DNA of 64,000 nucleotides from a virus: IMG/VR virus record IMGVR_UViG_3300005841_000037, positions 1-64,000 of that record; one strand, written 5' to 3'. The notes under the pieces were generated by a model, which was not told the origin of the DNA, searched no databases, and saw only the letters and a program-made list of their open reading frames with translations. Below, piece after piece: positions 1-8,634 of this stretch. How positions within the stretch are numbered: the first letter of the stretch is position 1; each line of letters opens with the position of its first letter. Made by a program: the position numbers and the translations under genes.

Positions 1-1
1 C

Positions 2-1402
2 AACGCCGACGGCGGGAAGTTCTACGAGCACCCGAGCCGCACCGAGGAGATCCCCGGCCCGGCCGGGAGCACGATCGTGCGCCCCGCCACCTACATCTCC
101 GTGACGCAGGTGCTGCAGCAACGCAACAAACCCGCGCTGGTGTTCTGGGCGGCAAACCTCGCCGCCCGCCGGGCCATGGACAACCTGCCGAAGCTGCTGG
201 CGGCCGCGCTCGTCGACGACTGCGGCCGGGCCGCCGCCCGCACCGAACCGTACGGGTGCAAGGAGTGTGAGGCCTGCATCGAGCGGTGGGTGTCCCTGTT
301 CCACGTCGGGGAGAAAGAGCGCCGGGCCCGGGAGGGCACCTGCGCGCACGACGTGCTGGAGCGGTGGATTCTCACCGGTGAGTGGTCGTACACCCCGGTC
401 ACGACCGGCGATCCGGCCGTCGACCAGTACGTGCCGACGCCGGAGGCGATGGCGCCGTACATCACGGCCCTGCAGACGTTCGTCGCCGACTACGGGCTGA
501 CGCCGGAGGACTTCCTCGTCGCCGAGTGCACGGTGTGGAATCATCGGCTGCGGTACGCCGGGACCCTCGATTTCATCGTTAATGTCGAGCCGCGGACGAA
601 GAAGGCGGCGGAGTTCTGCGTCCGGATCAACTACGCAGCACACCTGCAGGCCAACGTCCGGATCAACGCCCTGGGCGCGGAGGCGGTGCCGGAAGAGCTG
701 GCCGCGGGCATCACCGCGGCCGACTTGGCCCGGCCGGTGCGTATCCTCGGCGACGCGAAGACCACCGAGGGCGCCGCACCGAAGCTCTACAGCGAATACA
801 CGCTGCAGTTGACCGGCTACCGCAACGCGGAGACGATGACGCCGAAGCATGCCGCGCCGGAGATGGAACGGCCGATGGCGGAGACCGACGGTGCCGCGAT
901 CCTGCAGCTGCGCTACGACCCGGAGACCGGCAAGCCCGCGTACACGTTCCGGCCGGTGGTCACCGACGGCCACGCGATGCGCGCTTTCGAGGCGGTCATC
1001 GTCGACGCCCGGTGGGAGGCCGAGTTCGGCGACAAGTCGAACCAGGTCGGCAGCTTCCCTCTCCCCGGGGGCTGGACGTGGCAGCCGCCGACGTTCGAGC
1101 GGGCCACGACGCCGGACGGTAAGCTGTGCGGCTGCGCGGCCTGTGACAACCCGAACGACCCCGACTGCCTGTTCGCGGGCCGGGCGTCACGTCCGCCGGG
1201 GCTGCACGTGCGCGAGGTGACCGCCGACGGTGACCCCGCGCCGCCGAAGAAGCGGGCCCCGGCGAAGCGGGCCGCCAAGAAGGCCACCCCGGCGAAGGCT
1301 GCCGCACCGGCCGCCCGGAAGCCGTCACCGCTGGCCGACCTGTCGAAGTCCATGGGCATGGGGGTCTGGCCCGAGACCCCCGACGACGACATCCCGTTTT
1401 AG
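2..1402 (+). CDS. PD-(D/E)XK (RecB/Cas4-like) nuclease, 5' end outside window
   Basis: The frame is open to the left edge, so the gene starts before the window; a GTG at 77 is an internal codon in good coding sequence. The protein shows features of RecB-type PD-(D/E)XK nucleases: a SVTQVL segment near the N-terminus, an acidic GTLDFIV motif, a GDAKT motif (catalytic D and K) and a downstream YTLQLTGY motif. A cysteine cluster (CKECEAC) lies near residue 60 counted from the GTG. The C-terminal 60 residues are a lysine/alanine/proline-rich tail. It is probably a phage exonuclease acting in replication or recombination, as its neighbours suggest. The fold assignment is by motif only. Confidence 0.75.
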   Translation, partial: NADGGKFYEHPSRTEEIPGPAGSTIVRPATYISVTQVLQQRNKPALVFWAANLAARRAMDNLPKLLAAALVDDCGRAAARTEPYGCKECEACIERWVSLFHVGEKERRAREGTCAHDVLERWILTGEWSYTPVTTGDPAVDQYVPTPEAMAPYITALQTFVADYGLTPEDFLVAECTVWNHRLRYAGTLDFIVNVEPRTKKAAEFCVRINYAAHLQANVRINALGAEAVPEELAAGITAADLARPVRILGDAKTTEGAAPKLYSEYTLQLTGYRNAETMTPKHAAPEMERPMAETDGAAILQLRYDPETGKPAYTFRPVVTDGHAMRAFEAVIVDARWEAEFGDKSNQVGSFPLPGGWTWQPPTFERATTPDGKLCGCAACDNPNDPDCLFAGRASRPPGLHVREVTADGDPAPPKKRAPAKRAAKKATPAKAAAPAARKPSPLADLSKSMGMGVWPETPDDDIPF

Positions 1403-1617
1403 AACGTCTGTTCGACAAACCCGCTCGACCCTCACACCGTGCCGACCAGCCACCACCAACCCCATCCCCCCGCATCGACTACCCAGTCCATTTCGACCCC
1501 GACTTTGCAGCCCGTCCCACCGCTAGACGAACCGACTGCCCATATCACGCTCCCGCCGCCCAAGACCCCACCGACTTGCCTGCCTCCCACCACACCCATT
1601 CCGGAGGACGACTACCC
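1403..1617 (+). promoter_or_regulatory. 215-nt C-rich, G-poor untranslated leader
   Basis: No convincing gene is present. The sequence is dominated by C and A with almost no G runs, so little RNA structure is expected. It ends in GGAGGA at 1603-1608, spaced 9 nt from the GTG at 1618. Similar leaders stand before 4412 and 4964. I see no clear promoter hexamers. Confidence 0.4.
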
Positions 1618-3165
1618 GTGATCCGACGCATGATCTCCCGTGACCTCGGCGAATTCCGCGACTTCCAGACCCGCACCGTCGAGGTCGGCCGCATCCGCAC
1701 CGGTCAGTACGTCATTCCCGAGGGGAAGAGCGGCCGCCCGGTGAAGCTGGACAAGTTCCGGCTGACCTCCGAGAAGGAGGAGCACATCCGGGCCGCCGCC
1801 GAGCAGTACGGCGGCGAGGCCCGGCCGTATCAGCCGCAGGGTGGTGGCGCCCAGCAGTGGGAGGTCGTCACCGAGCTGGGCTCCCTGGAAGTGCTGCTGA
1901 TCAACGGCCAGCACATCGACCCCGTCTACGAGCAGTGGGGCAAGGGCCGCACGTGCATCCGCCGGTGCGACGGCGTGTGGAACGCGCAGACCCGCGAGGA
2001 CTGCCTGTGCAACGGCCCGAACCGGCCAAGCGATCCGCGGCAGCTGTGCAAGATTACGACCCGGGCCCAGGTGATGCTGCCCAGCGTGGCCGGACTGCAC
2101 GCGTGGCGGCTGGAGACCCACTCCGAGAACGCCGCCGTCGAGTGGTCGGCGCCGACCGTCGGCGGTCTCGTCCGGATCGCGCAGGTGCCGGTGCCCGCGA
2201 CGCTGTACCTGCGCAAGGAGCAGCGCCGGGAGCGCAACCATGCCAGGGGGGAGTTCGAGACCCGCGACTTCTTTGTGCCGACGTTTCACATCCGGCTGAG
2301 CGCGCTGGAGCTGGCGGCCGGGCCGGAGGCGATCACGGCTGCCCTCGTGGCCAACGGTGCGCCCGCGGCCCTGGCCCCGGCGGAGGTCCGCCGGGAGCTG
2401 GAGGCGGCCGCACCCGCACAGACGCCGCAGGCTGGGGCCCGAGACAAAACGAACCCCGAAGAAGTCCCGCCCCAGCCTGCGGACCCGCTCAACGAGGGCC
2501 GCCCACTGGAGGAAGGGGAGCTGCCACGCATCCTGACCGCCATCGAGAACGCTTCCACCCTGGCCGCGCTCGACGTGCTGAAGGACGCGTTCGCCAGCCA
2601 GAACGTGAGACATCGGCGGGTTTTTGACGCGTGGCTGTCGAAGCGTGCCGGGATCGAGGCCCGTGACGCCGACCAGCTGGCCCAGGAGGCGGCCGAGATC
2701 GCGGCGGAGGCCCTGCAGGACGAGTACGCCAACCGGGAGCCGTACGACGACACGGAGCCGTACATCGAGGGTCTCGACCGCGGTGAGCCGGACTACCCGG
2801 TCGGCACGGTGCTCACCGTCGGCGGCATCGAGTTCACCAAGATCTCCGACAACCCGTTCCCGCCTGGCTCGCCCGCCGCCCAGTTGTTCGACATGACCGA
2901 GGCGGCCGAGACGGAGGCAGCCCACTGGGATGCGAACCCGCCGGTCGAGGGCGCCGTCGAGGGCACCGGCCTGCCCATGGTGCCCGCGGGCAGCTACGAC
3001 CGGCTCACCGAATGGTCGAACCTCCTCATGGCCGCCGGGAAGCTCAGCCCGCCCATGACCACCGAACAGGTCAAGGCCTGGGCCAAAGCCACCTACGGCG
3101 TCACCAGCGTGGAGCAGGTCACCGGGGAGAAGTTCGCCCGGCTGCGCCTGTCCCTGGCGGGCTGA
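1618..3165 (+). CDS. phiC31 gp3-like (recombination directionality factor family) protein
   Basis: GTG start chosen because GGAGGA lies 9 nt upstream; a TTG at 1576 would have no ribosome site. Residues about 15-240 match the gp3-like family known from phiC31, where gp3 switches the serine integrase to excision. Seen here: the VGRIRTGQYVIPEGKSGRP segment, the LTSEKEEHI helix, the WEVVTE strand and a Cys cluster at about 113, 117, 129, 131 and 144, then LPSVAGLHAWRLETHS. About 270 residues of acidic, low-similarity sequence follow and have no recognised domain. No integrase is in the window, so a directionality role is inference; relatives in lytic phages may have another DNA-metabolic role. 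Confidence 0.75.
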   Translation: MIRRMISRDLGEFRDFQTRTVEVGRIRTGQYVIPEGKSGRPVKLDKFRLTSEKEEHIRAAAEQYGGEARPYQPQGGGAQQWEVVTELGSLEVLLINGQHIDPVYEQWGKGRTCIRRCDGVWNAQTREDCLCNGPNRPSDPRQLCKITTRAQVMLPSVAGLHAWRLETHSENAAVEWSAPTVGGLVRIAQVPVPATLYLRKEQRRERNHARGEFETRDFFVPTFHIRLSALELAAGPEAITAALVANGAPAALAPAEVRRELEAAAPAQTPQAGARDKTNPEEVPPQPADPLNEGRPLEEGELPRILTAIENASTLAALDVLKDAFASQNVRHRRVFDAWLSKRAGIEARDADQLAQEAAEIAAEALQDEYANREPYDDTEPYIEGLDRGEPDYPVGTVLTVGGIEFTKISDNPFPPGSPAAQLFDMTEAAETEAAHWDANPPVEGAVEGTGLPMVPAGSYDRLTEWSNLLMAAGKLSPPMTTEQVKAWAKATYGVTSVEQVTGEKFARLRLSLAG

Positions 3166-3168
3166 GCC

Positions 3169-3480
3169 GTGCCGGACGCCCTGCCCCTGCGGCCCTGCGA
3201 GCACGCCCGGTGCAAGCGCCGGGTCTTTGACGCGCAGATCATCAAACTCCGCGGCGCCCCCGTCGAGCTGGTGCTCGACGCGGTGCCGCAGACGTGGGAG
3301 CAAGGCGCCCGGCTCAAGATCATCCCGGCCGGTGGCGTCAAGATCACCGTGACGAAGCTGACCGCGACCATGGCGTACAAGGCCTTCGGCCGGGATGTGG
3401 TGCTCTACGTCGAGCACCGCGAGATGTGCCAGGCCGAGCAGCGCAAGACGAAGGCGAAGAAAGGCGCAGGTCACGCATGA
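3169..3480 (+). CDS. small hypothetical protein, possible zinc binding
   Basis: 103 residues starting at GTG, 3 nt after the previous stop, and overlapping the next ATG by ATGA, so it is translationally coupled to both. A CEHARCKR motif near the N-terminus and a late HREMC could bind a metal. No family recognised. Its position between the gp3-like gene and an exonuclease suggests a DNA-metabolism accessory role. Confidence 0.75.
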   Translation: MPDALPLRPCEHARCKRRVFDAQIIKLRGAPVELVLDAVPQTWEQGARLKIIPAGGVKITVTKLTATMAYKAFGRDVVLYVEHREMCQAEQRKTKAKKGAGHA

Positions 3481-4238
3481 CCCCATGGCACCTCGGGCCA
3501 TTGGCTCCGTTCGACATTGAATCGACCGGCATCAACACCCGGTCGGACCGGATCCTGACCGGCTACGTCGCCACGGTGACGAGCCGCGCCGAAGGCCGAC
3601 AGGTCCGGCCCGGCGCGCAGGTCATCATCGACCCGGGCGTGCCGATCCCGGCGGAGGCCAGCCGGGTCCACGGGTTGACAGATGACTTCGTAAAAGCGAA
3701 GGGGTCTGTCCCCGAGGTCGGCGTCTACTCGATCGCGAAGGCGCTCGCCGACGCGCTGAAGGCCCGCATCCCGGTCGTCGGCTTCAACCTCGCCTACGAC
3801 TTCAGCCTGCTGTACTGGGAGTGCCTGCGCCACGGCGTGCCGACCGTCGCCGAGCAGCTCGGCTACCCGCCCGCGGCGCCGGTCGGGCCGATCATCGACG
3901 CCTACGTGCTCGACAAGCACGTCGACCAGTTCCGGCGCGGCTCCCGGAAGCTCGACGACGACCCCGAGAAAGGCCCCGGCGTTGCCTCGCACTACGGGGT
4001 GAAGCTGACCCGGGCGCACGCCGCCGACGCTGATGCGATGGCCGCCGCGCAGATCGCCGTCATCATCGCCGACCGGCATCCGGACATTCCCACCGACCCG
4101 GTGGCCCTGCACCAGGTGCAGAAGCTGTGGCGCTTCGACCAGCAGTCAGGCCTTGAACGGCACCTGCGGAAGCGCAACCCGGAGGTCAGGGTGGATACTT
4201 GCTGGCCACTCTGCACCAACCCCGACCACCCGAACTGA
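3477..4238 (+). CDS. DnaQ-like DEDDh 3'-5' exonuclease
   Basis: 253 residues, ATG overlapping the previous stop. The four DEDDh positions are visible: FDIESTG (D13, E15), NLAYD (D108) and HAADAD (H181 with D184 or D186). Family knowledge: such proteins degrade DNA or RNA 3'-5' with two metal ions and serve as proofreading subunits or free nucleases. There is no fused polymerase. The C-terminus has a CTNPDHPN tail with cysteines. Confident as to family, not substrate. Confidence 0.88.
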   Translation: MTPWHLGPLAPFDIESTGINTRSDRILTGYVATVTSRAEGRQVRPGAQVIIDPGVPIPAEASRVHGLTDDFVKAKGSVPEVGVYSIAKALADALKARIPVVGFNLAYDFSLLYWECLRHGVPTVAEQLGYPPAAPVGPIIDAYVLDKHVDQFRRGSRKLDDDPEKGPGVASHYGVKLTRAHAADADAMAAAQIAVIIADRHPDIPTDPVALHQVQKLWRFDQQSGLERHLRKRNPEVRVDTCWPLCTNPDHPN

Positions 4239-4411
4239 CGAACCTATCCGCCCAGTCCCCATCCCTGCCCACGCCCCCTCGACGGGCCTATCCGCCAGCC
4301 GATCATTCCTGCCCTGCGCGACGATCCACACCCTGCCGAGCGACGACCCACACCTCATCTCCGCGACAACCCTATTCTCTCCTGTCCCAGCCGTACTCAA
4401 GGAGCGCGCGC
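4239..4411 (+). promoter_or_regulatory. C-rich, G-poor untranslated leader
   Basis: About 170 nt without a credible gene, rich in C and A, ending with AAGGAG at 4399-4404 before the ATG at 4412. Same style as the leader at 1403-1617. Confidence 0.35.
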
Positions 4412-4768
4412 ATGACGACGGAACGGCCGATCAAGATCTTGGCCAAGCTGCCGAAAGGCAACGCCAACGGCCTCGACACCATCTACGACGAGGTGAGGAA
4501 CCACGGCGCCGCGTACGCGGTCGTCCGGCTTGTTGCCAACGAGGTGGTGCTGCGCCCCGGTGGTACCCGGGAGCCGAAGCTGACCATCGCCCACATCGAG
4601 GGCCTGCCGAGGCTCGCCGAGGGCGACAACCCGCGCTACGACTTCTCGCTGGCGAAGCAGGGCGAACGGCTGCTGACCGCGGCCCGAGCCCGGCGCACCG
4701 GCGAGGATGAGCCCGGCGACATGGAGCCCATCCCGGGCATGTTCGACACCGATGATCAGGCCGATTGA
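4412..4768 (+). CDS. hypothetical protein in replication module
   Basis: 118 residues. ATG 4412 is preceded by AAGGAG; frame upstream of it is leader-like, so it is not included. N-terminal half is mixed alpha/beta (KILAKLPKGNANGLDTIYDEV), C-terminus acidic. No recognised domain. It stands alone between two C-rich leaders, just before SSB. Confidence 0.75.
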   Translation: MTTERPIKILAKLPKGNANGLDTIYDEVRNHGAAYAVVRLVANEVVLRPGGTREPKLTIAHIEGLPRLAEGDNPRYDFSLAKQGERLLTAARARRTGEDEPGDMEPIPGMFDTDDQAD

Positions 4769-4963
4769 CACGTGCCGTGACGGGGTGATGGGATGGGGGC
4801 CGGACGCGCCTGTCCGACCACGCGACCCGTCAGCCCGGGAACAATCCGACCGTGCAACCCCTGAAACCCATCTGGCCGTTCCCCTGACATCATCCGACCG
4901 TCACGACGTGCCACCACCAGCCACAACGCACAGCACGGACCCTAGAGAGAGTGAAGAAGAGCA
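4769..4963 (+). promoter_or_regulatory. untranslated leader before ssb
   Basis: 195 nt; the first 50 are G-rich, the rest C/A-rich and G-poor, ending in a purine stretch (GAGAGAGTGAAGAAG) that serves as ribosome site for the SSB ATG at 4964. No gene seen. Confidence 0.35.
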
Positions 4964-5428
4964 ATGAATGAACCCCTCATCACCATGGTTGGCAACCTCG
5001 CCGACGACCCGGAGTTGCGGTTCACCCCGTCGGGGGCGGCCGTGGCGAAGTTCCGGATGGCGCAGACCCCGCGGGAGAAGGCCGCGGGCGGTACCGAGTG
5101 GAAGGACGGCGAGCCGCTGTGGATGTCCGTCACGTGCTGGAGGACCTTGGCGGAGAACGTCGCCGAGTCGCTCAAGCGCGGCACGCGGGTCATCGTTACC
5201 GGCCGCCTGAAGTCCCGGACGTACGAGACGCGCGAAGGTGAGAAGCGCACCGTCACGGAGCTGGAGGCGGATGCGGTTGGCCCGGACCTGCTCTGGGCAT
5301 CGGCGCAGGTGACGAAGGCGGCCCGGTCCGACGGCGGTTCCCGCCCGGCCCGGCAGGAGTCGGCCCCGGCGCAGCCGTCCGCGGACACGCAGCGCAGCAC
5401 GCAGCCCGAGCAGACGCCGCCCTGGTGA
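4964..5428 (+). CDS. ssb: single-stranded DNA-binding protein
   Basis: 154 residues with a standard OB fold: start [19 protein letters not shown], then [38 protein letters not shown] and a [13 protein letters not shown] strand. A proline/glutamine-rich tail follows and ends in TPPW, a weak version of the acidic DDDIPF-type tip of bacterial SSB, so protein contacts through the tip may differ. Binds and protects single-stranded phage DNA during replication. GTGA overlap with the next gene. Confidence 0.95.
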   Translation: MNEPLITMVGNLADDPELRFTPSGAAVAKFRMAQTPREKAAGGTEWKDGEPLWMSVTCWRTLAENVAESLKRGTRVIVTGRLKSRTYETREGEKRTVTELEADAVGPDLLWASAQVTKAARSDGGSRPARQESAPAQPSADTQRSTQPEQTPPW

Positions 5429-5685
5429 ACTCGCGGCGTTTCGCCGTCACGTGGGGGCAGCCGCCGGACATGGGGGATCACCCGGATGAACTGCACTGCT
5501 TTGCGTGCGGCCACCCGCTCCCCGGCCGGGCGGCCGTCCAGTGCGGCGAATGCGGCCACGCGTGGCGCTGGTCCTGGCTGCTCAGCCTGCACAGCGCACG
5601 GGCTGACTGGAAATGCATGCGGTATGTGCGGCTCCGGCGTCCGAGCAAGATCTACGTTTGCCCGTGCTGCGCGCACGACCTGTGA
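5425..5685 (+). CDS. small zinc-ribbon-like protein
   Basis: 86 residues from a GTG overlapping the ssb stop; an ATG at 5470 is an alternative start. Three Cys pairs (CFACG, CGECG, CPCC) suggest one or two zinc sites. No specific family recognised; placed with DNA-metabolism genes. Ends before a strong hairpin at 5722. Confidence 0.75.
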   Translation: MNSRRFAVTWGQPPDMGDHPDELHCFACGHPLPGRAAVQCGECGHAWRWSWLLSLHSARADWKCMRYVRLRRPSKIYVCPCCAHDL

Positions 5686-5721
5686 CCCGGAACCCGGGCA
5701 CGGCGGAAGGATGGCACCACC

Positions 5722-5749
5722 GGCCCCGGGCGCGGCAACGCCCGGGGCC
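5722..5749 (+). terminator. strong hairpin between ssb operon and sugar cassette
   Basis: 11-bp perfect stem GGCCCCGGGCG / CGCCCGGGGCC with a 6-nt loop. No T-run follows, so it may be a terminator or simply an insulating hairpin ahead of the GGAGGACAC ribosome site at 5762. Confidence 0.5.
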
Positions 5750-5769
5750 ACCCCCACCTTGGAGGACAC

Positions 5770-6876
5770 ATGACGGTCAGCCCCGACGTCGAACGGCTTG
5801 CCGCCCGCCTCCGCCCGGCCGCGCCGCCGGAGCGGCCCCTCCGGGTGTTCTTCTGGCCTGCTGACGTCACCTCCGGCGTCTTCGAATACCGGGTCCGCAT
5901 GCAGCGTGACGAACTCCTCCGCCGCGGGCACGAGGTGCAGACGTCGCAGCACATGGGCGAATGGGCCCGCGACCACGCCGACGTCATCGTCGGCCAGCGG
6001 GTGTGCACCGGTCCGCCGTCGGCGATGTGGCAAATGCTGGCCGCAAAACCGGACCGGTCGTATGCCCTGGTGTACGAGACCGACGACGACCTCTTCTCGA
6101 TCGACCCGGTGACCAACCCGGCCGGGAAGATCTTCCGGCACCCCGAGGTCCGGCAGAACATGATCGACAACATCACGCTGGCCGACATGGTCACCGTCTC
6201 CACTGAACCCTTGGCCAAGGTCGTCAGCCGGTGGAACAAGAACGTCGTCGTGCTGCCCAACTGCATCGAGGCGAAAATCTTCGACATTGAGCCGCCGCTG
6301 CGGCGCGGCAAGGACGACGGCCGGGTCATCTTCGGCTGGCAGGGCTCGCAGACGCACCGCGAGGACTGGGAGTTCGCCCGCGCCGCCGTCGGTGACGTGC
6401 TCGCCGCCGACGAGCGGGCCCAGCTGAAAATGCTCGGCACCCAGTATTTCGAGGGCCTGCCGATCCTCGACGGCGGCCGCACCACCCGGCTGACGTTCAT
6501 GCCGTGGACCGCCGACCTCGACACCCACCACAAGCGGGTGTCCCGCTTTGACGTGACCTTGGCGCCGCTGGCACCAACCCGGTTCAACGCCAGCAAGAGC
6601 GGCCTGCGCGTGCTGGAGAGCTACGCCCTGGGGGTGCCGGTCGTCGCCAGCCGGGTCGAGGCGTACCGGGGCCTGGTCCAGCACGGTGCCGACGGCTTCC
6701 TTGTCGGCAGCCGGGCTGAGTGGCGCACCGCCATGGAGGCGCTGATGGATGCCGAGCTGCGGGTAACGATGGGCGCGGCCGCCCGGGAGCGGGCCCGCGG
6801 CTGGACGATCGAGGAAAACATCCATCGATGGGTGTCGGCGTACCGCGCTGCCGCCGCCGGAGAGAAGGCCACGTGA
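5770..6876 (+). CDS. GT4-type glycosyltransferase (GT-B fold)
   Basis: 368 residues. N-terminal domain starts with a LRVFFWPADV strand; the C-terminal domain has RVIFGWQGSQTH, an ADLDTHH turn and the donor-binding segment SGLRVLESYALGVPVVAS, the usual place of the E-x7-E element in GT4 enzymes, followed by HGADGFLV. Transfers a nucleotide-activated sugar to an unknown acceptor. First gene of a tightly coupled sugar cassette reaching 12614; ribosome site GGAGGACAC. Cytoplasmic, no membrane segment. Confidence 0.85.
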   Translation: MTVSPDVERLAARLRPAAPPERPLRVFFWPADVTSGVFEYRVRMQRDELLRRGHEVQTSQHMGEWARDHADVIVGQRVCTGPPSAMWQMLAAKPDRSYALVYETDDDLFSIDPVTNPAGKIFRHPEVRQNMIDNITLADMVTVSTEPLAKVVSRWNKNVVVLPNCIEAKIFDIEPPLRRGKDDGRVIFGWQGSQTHREDWEFARAAVGDVLAADERAQLKMLGTQYFEGLPILDGGRTTRLTFMPWTADLDTHHKRVSRFDVTLAPLAPTRFNASKSGLRVLESYALGVPVVASRVEAYRGLVQHGADGFLVGSRAEWRTAMEALMDAELRVTMGAAARERARGWTIEENIHRWVSAYRAAAAGEKAT

Positions 6877-7595
6877 ACCCCCCGGACCACATCCACCGCC
6901 TCGCGGTGGTCGCGACGCACAACCGCCCGGCCGAGCTGCAGCGGCTCATCGACGCCATCGCGCCGCAGTGCGACTTCATCGTGATCATCGACAACGCCAG
7001 CGACCCGCCGGTGCCGCACTGGGAGGTTGAGCGGTGGCCGACGGGCCGGGCCGGTACGGAGCACAGCTGCTGGGTCAAGGTCATTCATGATCCGGAGCAG
7101 CCGCCGAACCTGTCCCGCCTGTGGAACCGGGGCCTGCAGGTGGGTGCCGACCTGTTCTCCGGCGGCGAACGCTACGACGTGGCCGTCCTCAACGACGACG
7201 CCGTGCCGCCGCCCCGCTGGTGGGATGCGATGTCCGCGGCGATGCGCAGCACCGGCGCCGACGCGGCCTCCGGGCACCCGTTCGGCTTCCTCGGCCCCGG
7301 TGAGGTGCGGGTGCTCGGCGCCGACACGCCGATGGGGGTATCGAACCGGCTCACCGGCTGGGCGATGCTGCTCCGCGGCGAATGGGACGGTGCCCGGTTC
7401 GACGAGACGATGCGCTGGTGGGCCTCCGACGACGACATGTCGCACCGCGCCCGGCTCGCTGGCGGCCTGGTTCAGATCGGCGGGTTCGAGGTGCCGAACA
7501 CCGGTGCCGACACCAGCACGGTCGGCGTGCTGGCCGAGCAGGCGGGCCGGGACATGGCCCGCTTCGAGGAGAAGTGGGGACGGCGTCCATGGTGA
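6873..7595 (+). CDS. GT2-like glycosyltransferase
   Basis: 240 residues from GTG overlapping the previous stop. GT-A fold features: RLAVVATHNRPAELQRLI at the N-terminus, DFIVIIDNASDPP, the metal-binding VLNDDAVPP and RWWASDDDMSHRARLAGG near the catalytic end. Donor and acceptor unknown. Overlaps the next gene by 7 nt. Confidence 0.82.
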   Translation: MNPPDHIHRLAVVATHNRPAELQRLIDAIAPQCDFIVIIDNASDPPVPHWEVERWPTGRAGTEHSCWVKVIHDPEQPPNLSRLWNRGLQVGADLFSGGERYDVAVLNDDAVPPPRWWDAMSAAMRSTGADAASGHPFGFLGPGEVRVLGADTPMGVSNRLTGWAMLLRGEWDGARFDETMRWWASDDDMSHRARLAGGLVQIGGFEVPNTGADTSTVGVLAEQAGRDMARFEEKWGRRPW

Positions 7596-7924
7596 TGCTC
7601 AAGAACGGCCTGAAACTGGCCCCGTTCACCAGCCGGGGCGACCTGGAGCACTGGGCTGAGTACAGCGCCGATGAGTGGCGGCCCAACGATCCGATGGAGC
7701 TGCAGCTCGCCATCGACTCGGTGCGGTCCGGCCGGTCGGCGAAGTACCTGATGTGGGTCGACACCGACGGCCACTCCTACCCGATGTTCGTGTCGGACCT
7801 CATCGAGATGTTGCGCGAGGTGGTCGTCGACCACGGCACGATCCACGCCATGTTCCGGGTACGCAAGCGCGGCCAGAACTATGGCCTGTGCTACTCGGGG
7901 CCCGCGCCGGAGGTGACGCCATGA
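7589..7924 (+). CDS. hypothetical protein in sugar cassette
   Basis: 111 residues, ATG 7589 inside the end of the previous gene. Compact alpha/beta composition (KYLMWVDTDGHSYPMFVSDL). No recognised family. Coupled to the genes on both sides, so probably serves the same pathway. Confidence 0.7.
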   Translation: MVMLKNGLKLAPFTSRGDLEHWAEYSADEWRPNDPMELQLAIDSVRSGRSAKYLMWVDTDGHSYPMFVSDLIEMLREVVVDHGTIHAMFRVRKRGQNYGLCYSGPAPEVTP

Positions 7925-8634
7925 GGTCCCGCCGCGCCCCGGGTAGCCCGATCCCGCACACCGGCAAGCACCAGTTCCTGCAGGATCTGCACGACCTGCT
8001 GCGTCCTGAGCGGTATCTGGAGATCGGCTTCCAGTTCGGCAACAGCATGTGGGTTACCCGCGAGGACACGTCGGCGTACGGCGTCGATCCGCAGCCGCTG
8101 GGACCGGTGCCACCGAACGGCATGGTCTACACGGCCACGTCGGACGAGTTCTTCGCCCAGTTGCCGTCACCGTGCCGGGCCCCGTTTGATCTGGCGTTCA
8201 TCGACGGATCACACCTGGCCGAGGACGCCCTGCGCGACTTCATCGGCGTCGAGCGGCTGGCCCGGCCGGATGGGCGCACCGTCGCCGTCTTCGACGACGT
8301 GCTGCCCTACTCCGCCGACATCGCCGAACGCACCCCGCTGCCCGGGGACTGGGCGGGCGACGTCTGGAAGATCACCAATATTCTGGAAACGGTGCGGCCG
8401 GACCTGACCACCATTCCGGTGCACGTCGAGCCGACCGGCGCCCTCGTCGTGCTCGGACTCGACCCGGCCAGCACCGTGCTGCCGGAGGCGTTCGAGCAGC
8501 TCATGGCCCGCAATGCCCGTGAGTTCTCCAGCGCGGAAACCGCTGCCGGAATTGCCGCCGAGAGCCGCTGGGCCATCGGCCCGGCCGACGCGCTGCACGA
8601 GATCCGCTCCATCCTGAACATCACGGAGGCATAG
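7921..8634 (+). CDS. class I SAM-dependent methyltransferase (Methyltransf_24 type)
   Basis: 237 residues, ATGA overlap with the previous gene. Motif I is degenerate but recognisable as RYLEIGFQFGNSMW; FDLAFIDGSHLAEDALRDF is the typical acidic strand and helix of Methyltransf_24 enzymes, followed by AVFDDVLPY. In a sugar cassette a sugar O- or N-methyltransferase is the likeliest role. Substrate unknown. Confidence 0.75.
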   Translation: MRSRRAPGSPIPHTGKHQFLQDLHDLLRPERYLEIGFQFGNSMWVTREDTSAYGVDPQPLGPVPPNGMVYTATSDEFFAQLPSPCRAPFDLAFIDGSHLAEDALRDFIGVERLARPDGRTVAVFDDVLPYSADIAERTPLPGDWAGDVWKITNILETVRPDLTTIPVHVEPTGALVVLGLDPASTVLPEAFEQLMARNAREFSSAETAAGIAAESRWAIGPADALHEIRSILNITEA

